A DNA stretch of 64,000 nucleotides from Rhodococcus tibetensis (GTDB lineage Bacteria > Actinomycetota > Actinomycetes > Mycobacteriales > Mycobacteriaceae): the NCBI RefSeq assembly GCF_024438035.1, contig NZ_JANFQF010000002.1, positions 1 to 64,000 of the forward strand, in the 5' to 3' direction. Each line of letters begins with the position of its first letter. Within the stretch, counting starts at the first letter, position 1. The notes below the pieces were generated by a model. It saw only the letters and a list, made by a program, of their open reading frames with translations, did not search any database and was not told the origin of the DNA. This document shows positions 8,604 through 19,952 of the stretch, piece after piece. Both the position numbers and the translations under genes were made by a program.

Positions 8604-9785
8604 CTACGGCCGCAGCAGGATCTTCACTGCGCCGTCCTGTTTCTTCTGGAAGATCTCGTACGCGTGGGGCGCCTGGTCCAGCGGAAGCTCGTGGGTGGCG
8701 AAGGTGTCGACGCCCAACGGGTCGTCGTCGGTAAGCAACGGAAGGATGTCCGGGACCCACCGCAGCACGTTCGCCTGCCCCATCCGGAGCTGAATCTGCT
8801 TGTCGAACAAGCGGAGCATCGGCATCGGATCCGCCATTCCGCCGTACACGCCGCTCAACGAGATGGTGCCGCCCCGGCGGACGATGTCGATGGCGGAATA
8901 CAGGGCGTGTAATCGGTCCACGCCGGCCGTCGTCATCAGCGGTCCCGCAATGACGTCCGGCAGGAAGGACGTGACCTGATGGAGGAGCTTCGCACCCGGT
9001 GACCCGTGTGCTTCCATGCCCACCGCGTCGATGACGGAGTCGGGCCCGCGCCCACCGGTCATCTCGCGGATAACGTCACCCAGGTCGTTCTTGGCGCCGG
9101 ACAGGTCCACCGTCTCGATCTGCCGCGCCTTCGCACGCGCGAGCCGCTCGGGGACGAGATCGACCCCGATGACCCGAAAACCCTTGTGCGCCGCGATGCG
9201 TGCCGCCATGTCCCCGATGGGGCCGAGGCCTAGAACCACCACGGAACCACCGTCGGGTACGCTCGCGTATTCCACTGCCTGCCAGGCGGTGGGTAACACA
9301 TCGGACAGGTACACGAAACGCGAATCCGGGGGCCCCTCGGGAACTTTGACATGCGTGTTCGCTACGTGCGGTACCCGGAGGTACTGGGCCTGGCCGCCCG
9401 GGACGCTGCCGTACAGCTTGGAATATCCGAACAGGGCCGCGCCTGATCCGTGCTCGCGAATCTGTGTGACCTCACACTGGGTGTACAACTTCTGCTCGCA
9501 CATGTAACAAGCACCGCAAGAGATTTGGAATGGGATGACGACGCGGTCGCCGACCTGGACATCGGTCACTGCGGACCCCACCTCGCGGACGATGCCCATC
9601 GGCTCGTGACCGAGAATGTCGCCCGGCTTCATGAATGCACCGAGGACCTCGTACAGGTGGAGGTCGGAACCGCAGATGTTCGTGGTCGTGACTTCGATGA
9701 TGGCGTCGGTAGGCTGTTCGATCACCGGATCCGGGACCGTATCGACGCTGACCTTCCGCTTACCCTGCCAGGTCACAGCCTTCAT
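8604..9785 (-). CDS. Zinc-dependent alcohol/formaldehyde dehydrogenase
   Basis: This 393-residue enzyme belongs to the medium-chain dehydrogenase family, close to glutathione-independent formaldehyde dehydrogenases. Catalytic zinc ligands are Cys38 (NICGSD) and the pair His60-Glu61 (GHEPMG); the structural zinc site is Cys90, Cys93, Cys96 and Cys104 (SCGACYMCEQKLYTQC). The NAD fold carries VVVLGLGPIGDMAARIA. It probably oxidises an alcohol or aldehyde with NAD(P). Its ATG overlaps the stop of the upstream ChaB-like gene as ATGA, which implies coupling. The exact substrate is not visible. Confidence 0.92.
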   Translation of the reverse strand: MKAVTWQGKRKVSVDTVPDPVIEQPTDAIIEVTTTNICGSDLHLYEVLGAFMKPGDILGHEPMGIVREVGSAVTDVQVGDRVVIPFQISCGACYMCEQKLYTQCEVTQIREHGSGAALFGYSKLYGSVPGGQAQYLRVPHVANTHVKVPEGPPDSRFVYLSDVLPTAWQAVEYASVPDGGSVVVLGLGPIGDMAARIAAHKGFRVIGVDLVPERLARAKARQIETVDLSGAKNDLGDVIREMTGGRGPDSVIDAVGMEAHGSPGAKLLHQVTSFLPDVIAGPLMTTAGVDRLHALYSAIDIVRRGGTISLSGVYGGMADPMPMLRLFDKQIQLRMGQANVLRWVPDILPLLTDDDPLGVDTFATHELPLDQAPHAYEIFQKKQDGAVKILLRP

Positions 9786-10189
9786 CGGGCTCTCCGATTC
9801 GCCTTCTTGATTGCCTCGACCAGTTCGTCCTTCTTCATCGTCGATCGGCCGGGAACATCGAGTCTGCGCGCGATGTCCATCAGGTGGTCCTTGCCGGCGT
9901 TGGCGTCGACGCCTTCGGCGGTCTTCCCCGACGCGTCGGGGCCGCCGCTCTCGGCCCGTTTGTCCGAGGGCCCCTTCTCGTCCTTCGCCTCCCAGTGGTC
10001 ACCCACCTTCTCGAAGCTGTGCTTCAGTGCCGCGTAGGCGACGCGATGGGCGCGCTCTTCGTCGTGGTACTCGTCCATCGCCGAGTCGTAGGCCTTGGTG
10101 AACGTGCGTTGGGCCTTGGCCGGCGCCTTCTGCAGCGTCGACGGAAGCTCGCTCTTCTTCGGCTTTCCGCTCTGGGTGGTCTTCGGCAC
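9782..10189 (-). CDS. ChaB domain protein with C-terminal Rho-N-like domain
   Basis: The 135-residue product has an N-terminal ChaB domain (ELPSTLQKAPAKAQRTFTKA, then EERAHRVAYAALKHSFEK) and, after a polar linker, a C-terminal Rho_N/SAP-like helical domain (DHLMDIARRLDVPGRSTMKK and DELVEAIKKA). I chose the GTG at 10189 because a GAGGAGGATCCC ribosome site lies directly in front of it; a longer frame to 10228 lacks one. It is the first gene of the four-gene minus-strand group and its stop overlaps the dehydrogenase start. The biochemical role of ChaB proteins is unclear; a DNA- or RNA-binding stress role is my inference from the Rho-N part. Confidence 0.88.
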   Translation of the reverse strand: MPKTTQSGKPKKSELPSTLQKAPAKAQRTFTKAYDSAMDEYHDEERAHRVAYAALKHSFEKVGDHWEAKDEKGPSDKRAESGGPDASGKTAEGVDANAGKDHLMDIARRLDVPGRSTMKKDELVEAIKKANRRAR

Positions 10190-10275
10190 GGGATCCTCCT
10201 CACGTGGTGGTGGTGCCCTTTCGACCATGGGTACCCGGGGAGGCTGAACTCAATCGGCGCGTGCGCCGAGGATCC

Positions 10276-10749
10276 TTACTGGGACAGTGCGTCCAGGGTC
10301 TTCGCGAGGAGAGACAGGGCGTGCCCGGTGGTTGCTTCGACCACCTCCTGCGGGTCGCCGTCGAATTTCTGTAACTCCGCGCTCACCTCGCCGCGCGCGA
10401 TGATGCCGAACCACACTGTGCCCGGCGGCTGCCCGTCCTGCGGGTCCGGTCCACCGGCGCCCGTCACGGCGACGGCGACATCGGCGCCGAGTATCTCCGC
10501 GACCGCCGCCACCATGGCGCGGGCGCTGGCCTCGCTCACGACCGGACCCTCCGGCACCTTCAGCACCTGATGCTTCACTTCGCTGGAGTAGGCGACGATG
10601 CTGCCCCGGTACCAGTCCGACGACGACGGCGCGGCTCCGAGGACGCAGGAAATCTGGCCGCCGGTCAGCGATTCGGCGGTCGCGACGGATACCTGTGCGC
10701 TTCCGGCCTGCTCGGCGATACGTTCTGCGATTGTCTCGTTCGAACCCAT
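10276..10749 (-). CDS. CinA-like nicotinamide-nucleotide amidohydrolase (PncC family)
   Basis: The 157-residue protein corresponds to the stand-alone C-terminal domain of CinA. It has the characteristic VATAESLTGGQIS near the N-terminus, the YSSEVKHQVLKV segment, SEASARAMVAAVAE, and AVTGAGGPDPQDGQPPGTVW. Such proteins deamidate NMN in pyridine nucleotide recycling, although many homologues are uncharacterised. The start at 10749 is an ATG within MGSNETIAERIAEQAG. It is transcribed away from the acyl-CoA ligase gene that starts at 10945. Confidence 0.9.
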   Translation of the reverse strand: MGSNETIAERIAEQAGSAQVSVATAESLTGGQISCVLGAAPSSSDWYRGSIVAYSSEVKHQVLKVPEGPVVSEASARAMVAAVAEILGADVAVAVTGAGGPDPQDGQPPGTVWFGIIARGEVSAELQKFDGDPQEVVEATTGHALSLLAKTLDALSQ

Positions 10750-10944
10750 GTCATCACGTTAACGGAATCGGCGGCGCAGGCTCTCGGGAAGACGGGGGAG
10801 TGTTGGCTCGAGCACGCTCCACGAATAGGTGGAACAGGTTTCAGTTTTAGCGATTTCCGGTTATGGTATCGAGGACCGGAGGGCAACGAAAACCAGGTCG
10901 CCGAACCATGCGCCTCGGCGTCGCGGGAACGAAAGGGACGACAG

Positions 10945-12522
10945 ATGACCGACGAGCTCGCAGAACTGCATCGCCCTGCCTTCGCGGCAGATCTCCTCAT
11001 CACAGCGCTGGAACGCAACACCGACAAGCCGGCGTTGTACATCGGCGACGTCGTGCTCACCGGCGGCGAGATGCGCGATCAGATCAGTTGCTTTGCGCAG
11101 GCACTTGCTTCGCTCGGAATCGGCAAGGGCGCCAGCACTGCGATGCTGTCCAAGAACCGGCCCGAGGTTCTCATCAGCATGGGTGCCACCATGATCTCCG
11201 GATGCCGGGCAAGTGCCCTCAATCCGATGGGTTCGCTCGACGACCATCTGTACATCGTGGGCGACGCCGAGATCGAAACTTTGATCTTCGACCCGAACGC
11301 CTTCGAGGATCGCGCGGCGCAGTTGAAGGAGCAGTGCTCGTCGATCAAGAACGTGTTGTCGTTGGGACCGTCCGAGGTCGGCATCGACATCCTCGCGCTT
11401 GCTGCCACCTTCACTCCGCAACGCCTGCGCGCGGCGAAGGTGGACGCCGACGACAACAGCAGCATGGTCTACACCGGCGGCACGACGGGCAAGCCCAAAG
11501 GAGTGGTCGGTTCCTATCAATCCGGCGCCACACTCAATCAGATTCAGATGGCGGAGTGGCAGTGGCCGGAAGAGCCGCGCTTCCTCATCTGCACTCCGCT
11601 GTCGCATGCCGGCGCCGCCTTCTTCATTCCCACCCTGCTGCGAGGTGGCGCGCTGATCGTGCTGCCCGCATTCGAGCCTGGTGCCGTGCTCGAGGCGATC
11701 GAGAAGCACCGGATCTCGGCCACCATGCTCGTGCCGACGATGATCTACCTCCTGATGGATCATCCCGATCTCGCCCGGCGCGATGTGTCGAGTCTGGAAA
11801 CACTGTTCTACGGAGCCTCGGCGATGTCGCCGGCACGACTGAAGGAAGGGATCGAGAAGTTCGGGCCGATCTTCTTCCAGTTCTACGGTCAGACCGAATG
11901 CGGCATGACCATCGCGGTTCTGCGCAAAGAGGAGCATCTGGCGAACGACCCGAGCAGGCTTGCCACCTGTGGGCGTCCGGTGCCGTGGCTGAAGGTGGCG
12001 CTGCTCGACGACGACCTGAACGAGGTCCCGCAAGGCGACCTCGGCGAAATCTGCGTTCGCGGTCCGCTCGTCATGAAGGGGTATTGGAAGAAGCCCGAAG
12101 AGACCGCCGAAGCGTTCCGCGGGGGATGGCTCCACACCGGCGACATCGCGCGCAAGGACAAAGACGGCTTCATGACGATCGTCGACCGCAAGAAGGACAT
12201 GATCGTCACCGGTGGCTTCAACGTATTTCCCCGGGAGATCGAAGACGTGATTTCCGCGCATCCCGCCGTCGGCTCGGTCGCCGTCGTCGGTGTTCCGGAC
12301 GAGAAGTGGGGTGAAGCAGTCAAGGCCTGCGTCGTTCTCCGCGCGGGGCACAGTGCGGACGCAGCAGAGCTCGTCGAGAGGGTGCGGGCGGCGAAGGGGT
12401 CGGTCCATGCGCCCAAGTCGGTCGACTTCGTCGAGACGCTTCCGGTGACTGCTCTCGGCAAACTTGACAAGAAGGCGCTTCGGGCGCGCTACTGGGAGGC
12501 ATCGAACCGGTCGGTCGGTTAG
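10945..12522 (+). CDS. Acyl-CoA synthetase (AMP-binding, FadD family)
   Basis: This 525-residue enzyme activates a carboxylic acid to its CoA thioester via an acyl-AMP intermediate. The AMP-binding P-loop is VYTGGTTGKPKGVVGSY near residue 175; later motifs are YGQTECGMTIA, the HTGDIARKDKDG core, DRKKDMIVTGGFNVFPREIE, and the catalytic-lysine end GKLDKKALR. It looks like the mid-chain or aromatic FadD8-type synthetases of mycobacteria, but the substrate cannot be assigned. The ATG at 10945 is preceded by GAAAGGGACGACAG; an in-frame extension upstream has no support. It stands alone between cinA-like and a flavohemoglobin gene. Confidence 0.93.
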   Translation: MTDELAELHRPAFAADLLITALERNTDKPALYIGDVVLTGGEMRDQISCFAQALASLGIGKGASTAMLSKNRPEVLISMGATMISGCRASALNPMGSLDDHLYIVGDAEIETLIFDPNAFEDRAAQLKEQCSSIKNVLSLGPSEVGIDILALAATFTPQRLRAAKVDADDNSSMVYTGGTTGKPKGVVGSYQSGATLNQIQMAEWQWPEEPRFLICTPLSHAGAAFFIPTLLRGGALIVLPAFEPGAVLEAIEKHRISATMLVPTMIYLLMDHPDLARRDVSSLETLFYGASAMSPARLKEGIEKFGPIFFQFYGQTECGMTIAVLRKEEHLANDPSRLATCGRPVPWLKVALLDDDLNEVPQGDLGEICVRGPLVMKGYWKKPEETAEAFRGGWLHTGDIARKDKDGFMTIVDRKKDMIVTGGFNVFPREIEDVISAHPAVGSVAVVGVPDEKWGEAVKACVVLRAGHSADAAELVERVRAAKGSVHAPKSVDFVETLPVTALGKLDKKALRARYWEASNRSVG

Positions 12523-12635
12523 CGGGACCTGGGCAGATACCGAGGGGACCTTGTCAGCGGCAGTGCCGCCGCACCTATAGTCTGCCCAAGTACTTCGCGG
12601 CGTGGCCGCGTTTCAGTCGGTGACGAGGATGCGCG

Positions 12636-13799
12636 GTGGATTCACAGGCAATATCCCTGGTCCGGTCTAGTTTCAAGGCAATTGCAGCAGTTCCGGACGG
12701 GCCGCAGGCGCTGTCGCGGTCGTTCTATGCCCTGCTGTTCGCACGGTATCCGGAGGCGCGTGACTTCTTCCCGGCAGCCATGGATGTGCAGCGCGACCGG
12801 CTGATCTCCGCTGTCCAGTACGTCATCGACCGCCTCGAGCAGTCGGGACCCATCCTCACCTACCTGGCGCAGCTCGGCCGCGATCACCGCAAGTACGGTG
12901 TGGAGGACGCGCACTACGTCGCAGTGGGCAATTCCCTGATCGCTGCAGTGGAACAGTTCCCGTCCACCGAGCCGTGGACCGAGGAACTCGAGCAGGCGTG
13001 GCGTGACGTTCTCTCCGTCATCGCCGCCACCATGATGGATGCCGCCAACGCCGAGTCCGGGCCTCCGGCCTGGGGCGCCACTGTCATCGAGCATCTTCCG
13101 GTTCGCAAGGACATCTCGGTGGTCCGGCTCCGACTGGACGAGCCGATGAACTACAACCCCGGTCAATACGTGAGCGTGCAGGTGCCCTCACGACCCAGGA
13201 TGTGGCGTTATCTCTCACCGGCGAATCCGCCCAACGACGAGGGCATCATCGAATTTCACGTACGCCGGGTGTCGGGTGGCTGGGTGAGTCCGGCCATCGT
13301 CACCCAGACCATGGTGGGTGAGCGGTGGGTGGTCGGATCACCGCTCGGCGACCTCGGAGTGCGATTCGACAACGGCCGCGACGTCCTGATGATCGGTTCG
13401 GGTACCGGCATCGCCCCACTGCGCGCCCAGATCCTCGACATGGCCCGGCGCCGTCAGGAGCTCCGGGTACACCTGTTCTTCGCGGGCCGCTATCCCTGCG
13501 ACCTGTACGACCTCGGCACCCTGTGGGCTCTCGCCGAACAGAACCCGTGGCTCACCGTCGTCCCCGTCACCGAGGAAGACGAGGATCCCTGGTGGTACAC
13601 CGGTCCCAGCAGCGCGACCCTGCCCGGCATGCACCGCAGGCTGACCGGCAAGGTCGGTCAGGTCGTCGCCGACTTCGGCACGTGGTCCGAGCGCGACATC
13701 CAGTTGGTCGGATCCGAGGCGATGATCAACACCACCAAGTTCCGGCTGCAGGCGGCGGGAACTCCGCCGGAGAACATCCGGCACGATCCGGCCTACTGA
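12636..13799 (+). CDS. Flavohemoglobin-like globin-reductase fusion
   Basis: The 387-residue protein joins a globin domain (about 1-135) to a ferredoxin-reductase-like FAD/NAD(P) domain (145-387). The proximal haem ligand is His84 in LGRDHRKYGVEDAHY. The FAD motif is MWRYLSPAN, and the NAD-binding start is MIGSGTGIAPLRAQI. Classical flavohemoglobins detoxify NO using NAD(P)H and O2; this actinobacterial subgroup (M. tuberculosis Rv0385 is a relative) may have another redox role. The GTG start gives MDSQAISLVRSSF. It ends 10 bases from the convergent reductase paralogue at 13810. Confidence 0.9.
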   Translation: MDSQAISLVRSSFKAIAAVPDGPQALSRSFYALLFARYPEARDFFPAAMDVQRDRLISAVQYVIDRLEQSGPILTYLAQLGRDHRKYGVEDAHYVAVGNSLIAAVEQFPSTEPWTEELEQAWRDVLSVIAATMMDAANAESGPPAWGATVIEHLPVRKDISVVRLRLDEPMNYNPGQYVSVQVPSRPRMWRYLSPANPPNDEGIIEFHVRRVSGGWVSPAIVTQTMVGERWVVGSPLGDLGVRFDNGRDVLMIGSGTGIAPLRAQILDMARRRQELRVHLFFAGRYPCDLYDLGTLWALAEQNPWLTVVPVTEEDEDPWWYTGPSSATLPGMHRRLTGKVGQVVADFGTWSERDIQLVGSEAMINTTKFRLQAAGTPPENIRHDPAY

Positions 13800-13809
13800 T
13801 CCGGCCCGA

Positions 13810-14562
13810 TCAGTACGGGTCGTACTGAATGTTCTCGGCCGGCGTTCCCGTGTCCCGCAGGCGGTCGAGGGTGGCGCGTACCATCGCTGCCGACCCGCAT
13901 ACCAGCACCTGGTGTTCGGTGAAGGCCCCGTAGGACGTCACGACGTCGGGCAGGGTGCCCTCGATGAGGTCCTCGTCCGAAAAGCCGATGTCCACCCTGG
14001 TCCGCTCGTGCCACTCGTCGACCCAGTCGGGATTCTCGACGCTCTCCACCACCGGGACCACCGTGAGCCACGGAAGGTCCTGCAACAGCAGGTAGAGCAG
14101 GTCGGACGCATAGAGGTCCCGCGGCGTCCGGTCGCCGACGAACAGGAAAACACGCGGCGGATTCGGCTTCCGCGCGAGGTCCAGCAAGATCGCCCGGAAC
14201 GGGGCCAGCCCGGTACCTCCGGCGATCATGATCACGTCCGGCCCGTCTTCGTCGACCGACATCGTGCCGCGAGGCTCCAGGATCTGCCATCGGTCACCGG
14301 GCTCGGTGCCCGACACGATGTCCTTGCTCACCCAGCCGCCGGGCACGGTCCGGACATGGAACTCGAGCTTGCCATCCAATGACGGGGGAAGCGCCGGCGA
14401 CAGTCTGCGCAGCAACCGCGGGTTCTGGGGCACGCTGACATCGACGTACTGTCCCGGCCGGAATGGGACGTACTCGCCCACGAGCCGAATTACCGCAAGA
14501 TCCTGCCGTAGGCGGTGATGTTCCACGACGGTGCTGGTCCAGGTGGTCTGCGTGGCTTGCAT
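13810..14562 (-). CDS. Stand-alone FAD/NAD(P) reductase, flavohemoglobin-reductase type
   Basis: This 250-residue protein aligns with only the reductase half of its two neighbours. It has the FAD motif LLRRLSPALPP, the GGWVSKDIV segment shared with them, MIAGGTGLAPFRAILLD for NAD(P), and the shared ending CGSAAMVRATLDRL plus GTPAENIQYDPY. No globin domain precedes it; the frame starts directly at MQATQTTWTSTVVEHHRL. It presumably passes electrons from NAD(P)H to a separate partner, perhaps one of the adjacent globins, which is inference. It lies 76 bases downstream of the second flavohemoglobin gene on the same strand, probably in one operon. Confidence 0.88.
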   Translation of the reverse strand: MQATQTTWTSTVVEHHRLRQDLAVIRLVGEYVPFRPGQYVDVSVPQNPRLLRRLSPALPPSLDGKLEFHVRTVPGGWVSKDIVSGTEPGDRWQILEPRGTMSVDEDGPDVIMIAGGTGLAPFRAILLDLARKPNPPRVFLFVGDRTPRDLYASDLLYLLLQDLPWLTVVPVVESVENPDWVDEWHERTRVDIGFSDEDLIEGTLPDVVTSYGAFTEHQVLVCGSAAMVRATLDRLRDTGTPAENIQYDPY

Positions 14563-14638
14563 GTGTGTGTTGCTCTCCCGACGATGGAACCGGACTTCGG
14601 TGGGCGGGTGGCTGGCCGATCAGTGGGCGGACGGGTGG

Positions 14639-15817
14639 CTAGACGAGCGGATCGTGCTGGATCAGTTCCGGTGGTGTACCGCCGCCCTGCAACGCATACA
14701 CGGTGGTCTTGATCATCGCTGGGGAACCGGAAATCTGGATCTGTCGGTCGGCCCACGACCCGAACCGGGCGACCACCTGACCGAGCCGCCCCTGGAGTCG
14801 TCGATGAAGGCCGGGCGGCTCGTCAGGGACGGGCACGGCATGCCACCACGGGTTCTCGTCCTCTTCGGAGACGGGCACCACGGTGAGCCACGGGTTGCTG
14901 AGCGACAGCTGCCAGAGCGTCTCGATGTCGTAGAGGTCGCACGGGTACTTGCCGCCCACGAACAGGTGAACGCGCGGATTCTGGGCCCGCATCGCCATTT
15001 CCATCACCTGGGCGCGCAGGGGGGCGATTCCGGTGCCCGAACCGATCATGAGAACGTCCCGGCCGCTGGTGCGATCGACCTCGAGCCCGCCGAGCGGCGA
15101 GCTCAGCAGCCATCGGTCGCCCACCTGGGTCTCGTTCACGATGGCCGGACTGACCCAGCCGCCCGACACCCGCCGCACGTGGAACTCGATCTGCCCGTAC
15201 GGGTTGGTAGGGATGGCCGCGGACAGATAGCGCCACAGGCGAGGGCGTTGCGGGATCTGGACGCTGAGGTACTGGCCGGCCGCGTAGGGGATCGGGGAGT
15301 CGGCCTCGAGCCGGACCACCGCCAGATCGTCGAGGAGGCGTTCGTGGCCGACGACGGTCGCCCCCCACACAGCAGGGAGGTCGTCGTTGTCGGCGGCGGC
15401 GGCCATCGTGTGGAGCACCAGCTCGATCAGTTCCGACCAGGCGGTGGTGAGGGACGGGGTCCAGATGGCCCGGGTGAACGAGTCCTGGACGGCGACGAGC
15501 AAGGCCTTCGCCGAGGCCGAATAGTGCCGGCCCTCCACGCTGTACTTGCGGTGATCGCGCCCGAGCTGGGCGAGGAATCCGAGCATGCGGTCCTGGTCCT
15601 CGAGATTGTCGATGACGAATTCGAGTGCCTGGAACAGTCGATGCTTCTGCTGATCGAGCGCCGCCGGAAAAAGTGACCGGAACTCGGGGTGCTCGGCGAA
15701 GAGGGCCGAATAGAACGTGGTAGCGAGACGAGTGCGCCCCTGCTCGGTGGAAACGATCGACGAAAAGCTTGCGCGCAGACGCGAAATCACGAGCGGATCG
15801 AGGCAATCTCGTGTCAA
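14639..15817 (-). CDS. Second flavohemoglobin-like globin-reductase fusion
   Basis: The 392-residue protein is a close paralogue of the gene at 12636. The globin part has the proximal His89 in LGRDHRKYSVEGRHY. The reductase part has LWRYLSAAIPTN, RVSGGWVSPAIVNETQ, and MIGSGTGIAPLRAQVME. The TTG start at 15817 is supported by an AGGGGA ribosome site; a GTG at 15790 is an alternative that would shorten the first helix. It likely forms an operon with the globin-less reductase downstream. NO dioxygenase or another NAD(P)H-dependent haem reaction is the expected activity. Confidence 0.9.
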   Translation of the reverse strand: MTRDCLDPLVISRLRASFSSIVSTEQGRTRLATTFYSALFAEHPEFRSLFPAALDQQKHRLFQALEFVIDNLEDQDRMLGFLAQLGRDHRKYSVEGRHYSASAKALLVAVQDSFTRAIWTPSLTTAWSELIELVLHTMAAAADNDDLPAVWGATVVGHERLLDDLAVVRLEADSPIPYAAGQYLSVQIPQRPRLWRYLSAAIPTNPYGQIEFHVRRVSGGWVSPAIVNETQVGDRWLLSSPLGGLEVDRTSGRDVLMIGSGTGIAPLRAQVMEMAMRAQNPRVHLFVGGKYPCDLYDIETLWQLSLSNPWLTVVPVSEEDENPWWHAVPVPDEPPGLHRRLQGRLGQVVARFGSWADRQIQISGSPAMIKTTVYALQGGGTPPELIQHDPLV

Positions 15818-16005
15818 GCCGTCCCCTGTGTCGTGAGTGCCGATACGAACACCTGCATTCTAGCTGTCGGTGCAGTGGACTCCGGGTTACGGCAATCGTC
15901 ACTCCCGGCGGATTCGAGGAAGATTCGGTGGGTCACGTGCGGGTGGTCGCGACTCGCAGGGCACGATATGGTCCGGTATCGGTGGGGAGTGACTCAGGGG
16001 GGGCC

Positions 16006-17085
16006 ATGCGGGCTGACGATGCAACATTTTTGCGCGGTGCAAGGCGACGGCGCGATGGCTGGCGGCGCACGTCGACGGTAGCCGCCGGACTACTGGTCGT
16101 GGCGCTGTCGGCCCTGACAGGACTGCCGACAGCAGCAGCGGAGCCGCGGGGAGTGACGGAGGCGATCACGGCCGACCGCGCCCCGGACGGATCGCGACTG
16201 GTCGAGGTCAGGTCGGCAGGAGATGCGCAGCTCGACTTCATCGTTCATTCGGCCGCGATGGACAAGGACATCACCGTCCGCGTGGTTCGTGCCGCGACGG
16301 CGAAGCGCCCCACCGTCTACCTACTGGGGGGCGTGGAGGGCAACTCCGAGAAGAACGGGTGGGAACCCAGGGCGGACGTCGGGCAGTTCTTCGCGGACAA
16401 GGACGTCAACGTAGTCATTCCGTTCGGTGGCCAATCCAGCTACTACGCCGACTGGAAGCGGGACGACCCGAAGCTGGGCAGGAACAAGTGGCAGACGTTT
16501 CTCACCGAGGAATTGCCGCCCATTGTCGATTCCGCCCTCGGTGCCAGCGGCATCAATGCGATCGCAGGGCTGTCGATGTCGGCCACGAGCGTGCTCAATC
16601 TCGCGATCGCGCGGCCGGGTCTGTACCGAAGCGTCGGCGCCTACAGCGGATGCGCTATGACGAGCGATCCGGTAGCCCGCAGATTCGTGGAAATCACCGT
16701 CGCGGATTTCGGGGGAAATCCCGAGAACATGTGGGGGCCGGCCAACGACCCGCTGTGGATCGCCAACGATCCGTTCGTCAACGCCGAACGGCTCCGCGGC
16801 ACCACCCTCTATCTCTCCAACGGCACGGGCCTCCCCGGGAAACACGACACGTTGGAGTCGCGGACTGTCGGCGGCGACCGGGGCACGCTCGCCACGCAGG
16901 TGGTGGTCGGCGGGGTGATCGAGGCCGTCACCAACGACTGCACCGTTCGGTTGGCCGAGAAACTGAACACCCTCGGCATCCCCGTCGCGGTCGACCTCCG
17001 TCCGGCGGGCACTCACTCCTGGGAATACTGGAAAGAAGACCTCTACACCTCGTGGCCGATGATGGCGGCCGCGATCGGTGCCTGA
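16006..17085 (+). CDS. Secreted mycolyltransferase-like esterase (Ag85 family)
   Basis: The 359-residue product has a signal peptide (RRTSTVAAGLLVVALSALTG, cleavage probably after PTAAA near residue 45) and an alpha/beta-hydrolase body of the antigen 85 type. The nucleophile is probably Ser190 in AGLSMSATS and the catalytic His is His337 in GTHSWEYW. Ag85-type enzymes move mycolic acids onto trehalose or arabinogalactan outside the membrane, so this gene supports a mycolic-acid cell envelope. The ATG is preceded by CAGGGGGGGCC. A longer frame upstream is open but adds residues before the signal peptide and is unlikely. It stands alone, upstream of clpB. Confidence 0.88.
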   Translation: MRADDATFLRGARRRRDGWRRTSTVAAGLLVVALSALTGLPTAAAEPRGVTEAITADRAPDGSRLVEVRSAGDAQLDFIVHSAAMDKDITVRVVRAATAKRPTVYLLGGVEGNSEKNGWEPRADVGQFFADKDVNVVIPFGGQSSYYADWKRDDPKLGRNKWQTFLTEELPPIVDSALGASGINAIAGLSMSATSVLNLAIARPGLYRSVGAYSGCAMTSDPVARRFVEITVADFGGNPENMWGPANDPLWIANDPFVNAERLRGTTLYLSNGTGLPGKHDTLESRTVGGDRGTLATQVVVGGVIEAVTNDCTVRLAEKLNTLGIPVAVDLRPAGTHSWEYWKEDLYTSWPMMAAAIGA

Positions 17086-17142
17086 GCGCTCTCGCCATGG
17101 CATGTCCGGGGAACGATGATGGAGTAGAGAAAAAAATCCAAA

Positions 17143-17163
17143 GTTGAGCGGAACAGACTCAAC
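17143..17163 (+). promoter_or_regulatory. Predicted HspR operator (HAIR) upstream of clpB
   Basis: The site reads GTTGAGC, seven spacer bases, ACTCAAC; the inner halves GTTGAG and CTCAAC are exact inverted repeats. The published HAIR consensus for HspR is CTTGAGT-N7-ACTCAAG, so this differs only at outer bases. It lies 89 bases upstream of the clpB GTG, where a repressor could cover the promoter. The hspR gene itself is in this window at 2631-3038. Confidence 0.85.
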
Positions 17164-17251
17164 CTTTCGTGCGTTGTGAAGAGTGACAGCGTCGCCAGGT
17201 CCCTCCCGGTTCCGGCGACGGACCGCTCTACTTCGCCAGAAGAGGTGACCA

Positions 17252-19804
<2,553 letters not shown>

Positions 19805-19818
19805 GCCCTTCCGCGAGC

Positions 19819-19848
19819 GGCGAGGTACGCCCCGAGGCGTACCTCGCC
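19819..19848 (+). terminator. Hairpin terminator after clpB
   Basis: A perfect 13-bp stem (GGCGAGGTACGCC paired with GGCGTACCTCGCC) closes a 4-base loop, starting 15 bases after the clpB stop. There is no following T run, which is common for actinobacterial terminators. Confidence 0.8.
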
Positions 19849-19952
19849 ACTCACCTGGCGCTTTCACAGGGCCGTCTTAAGTTGCAGCACTACCCTGAAC
19901 CCCCGAACGGGCCGCAGACCGGCAACCACACCCCGAGGGAGGGGCCCCGACC

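Noticed and set aside
10861-12408. 515-codon minus-strand frame opposite the acyl-CoA ligase
   Set aside because: Antisense shadow; the plus strand holds all adenylation motifs.
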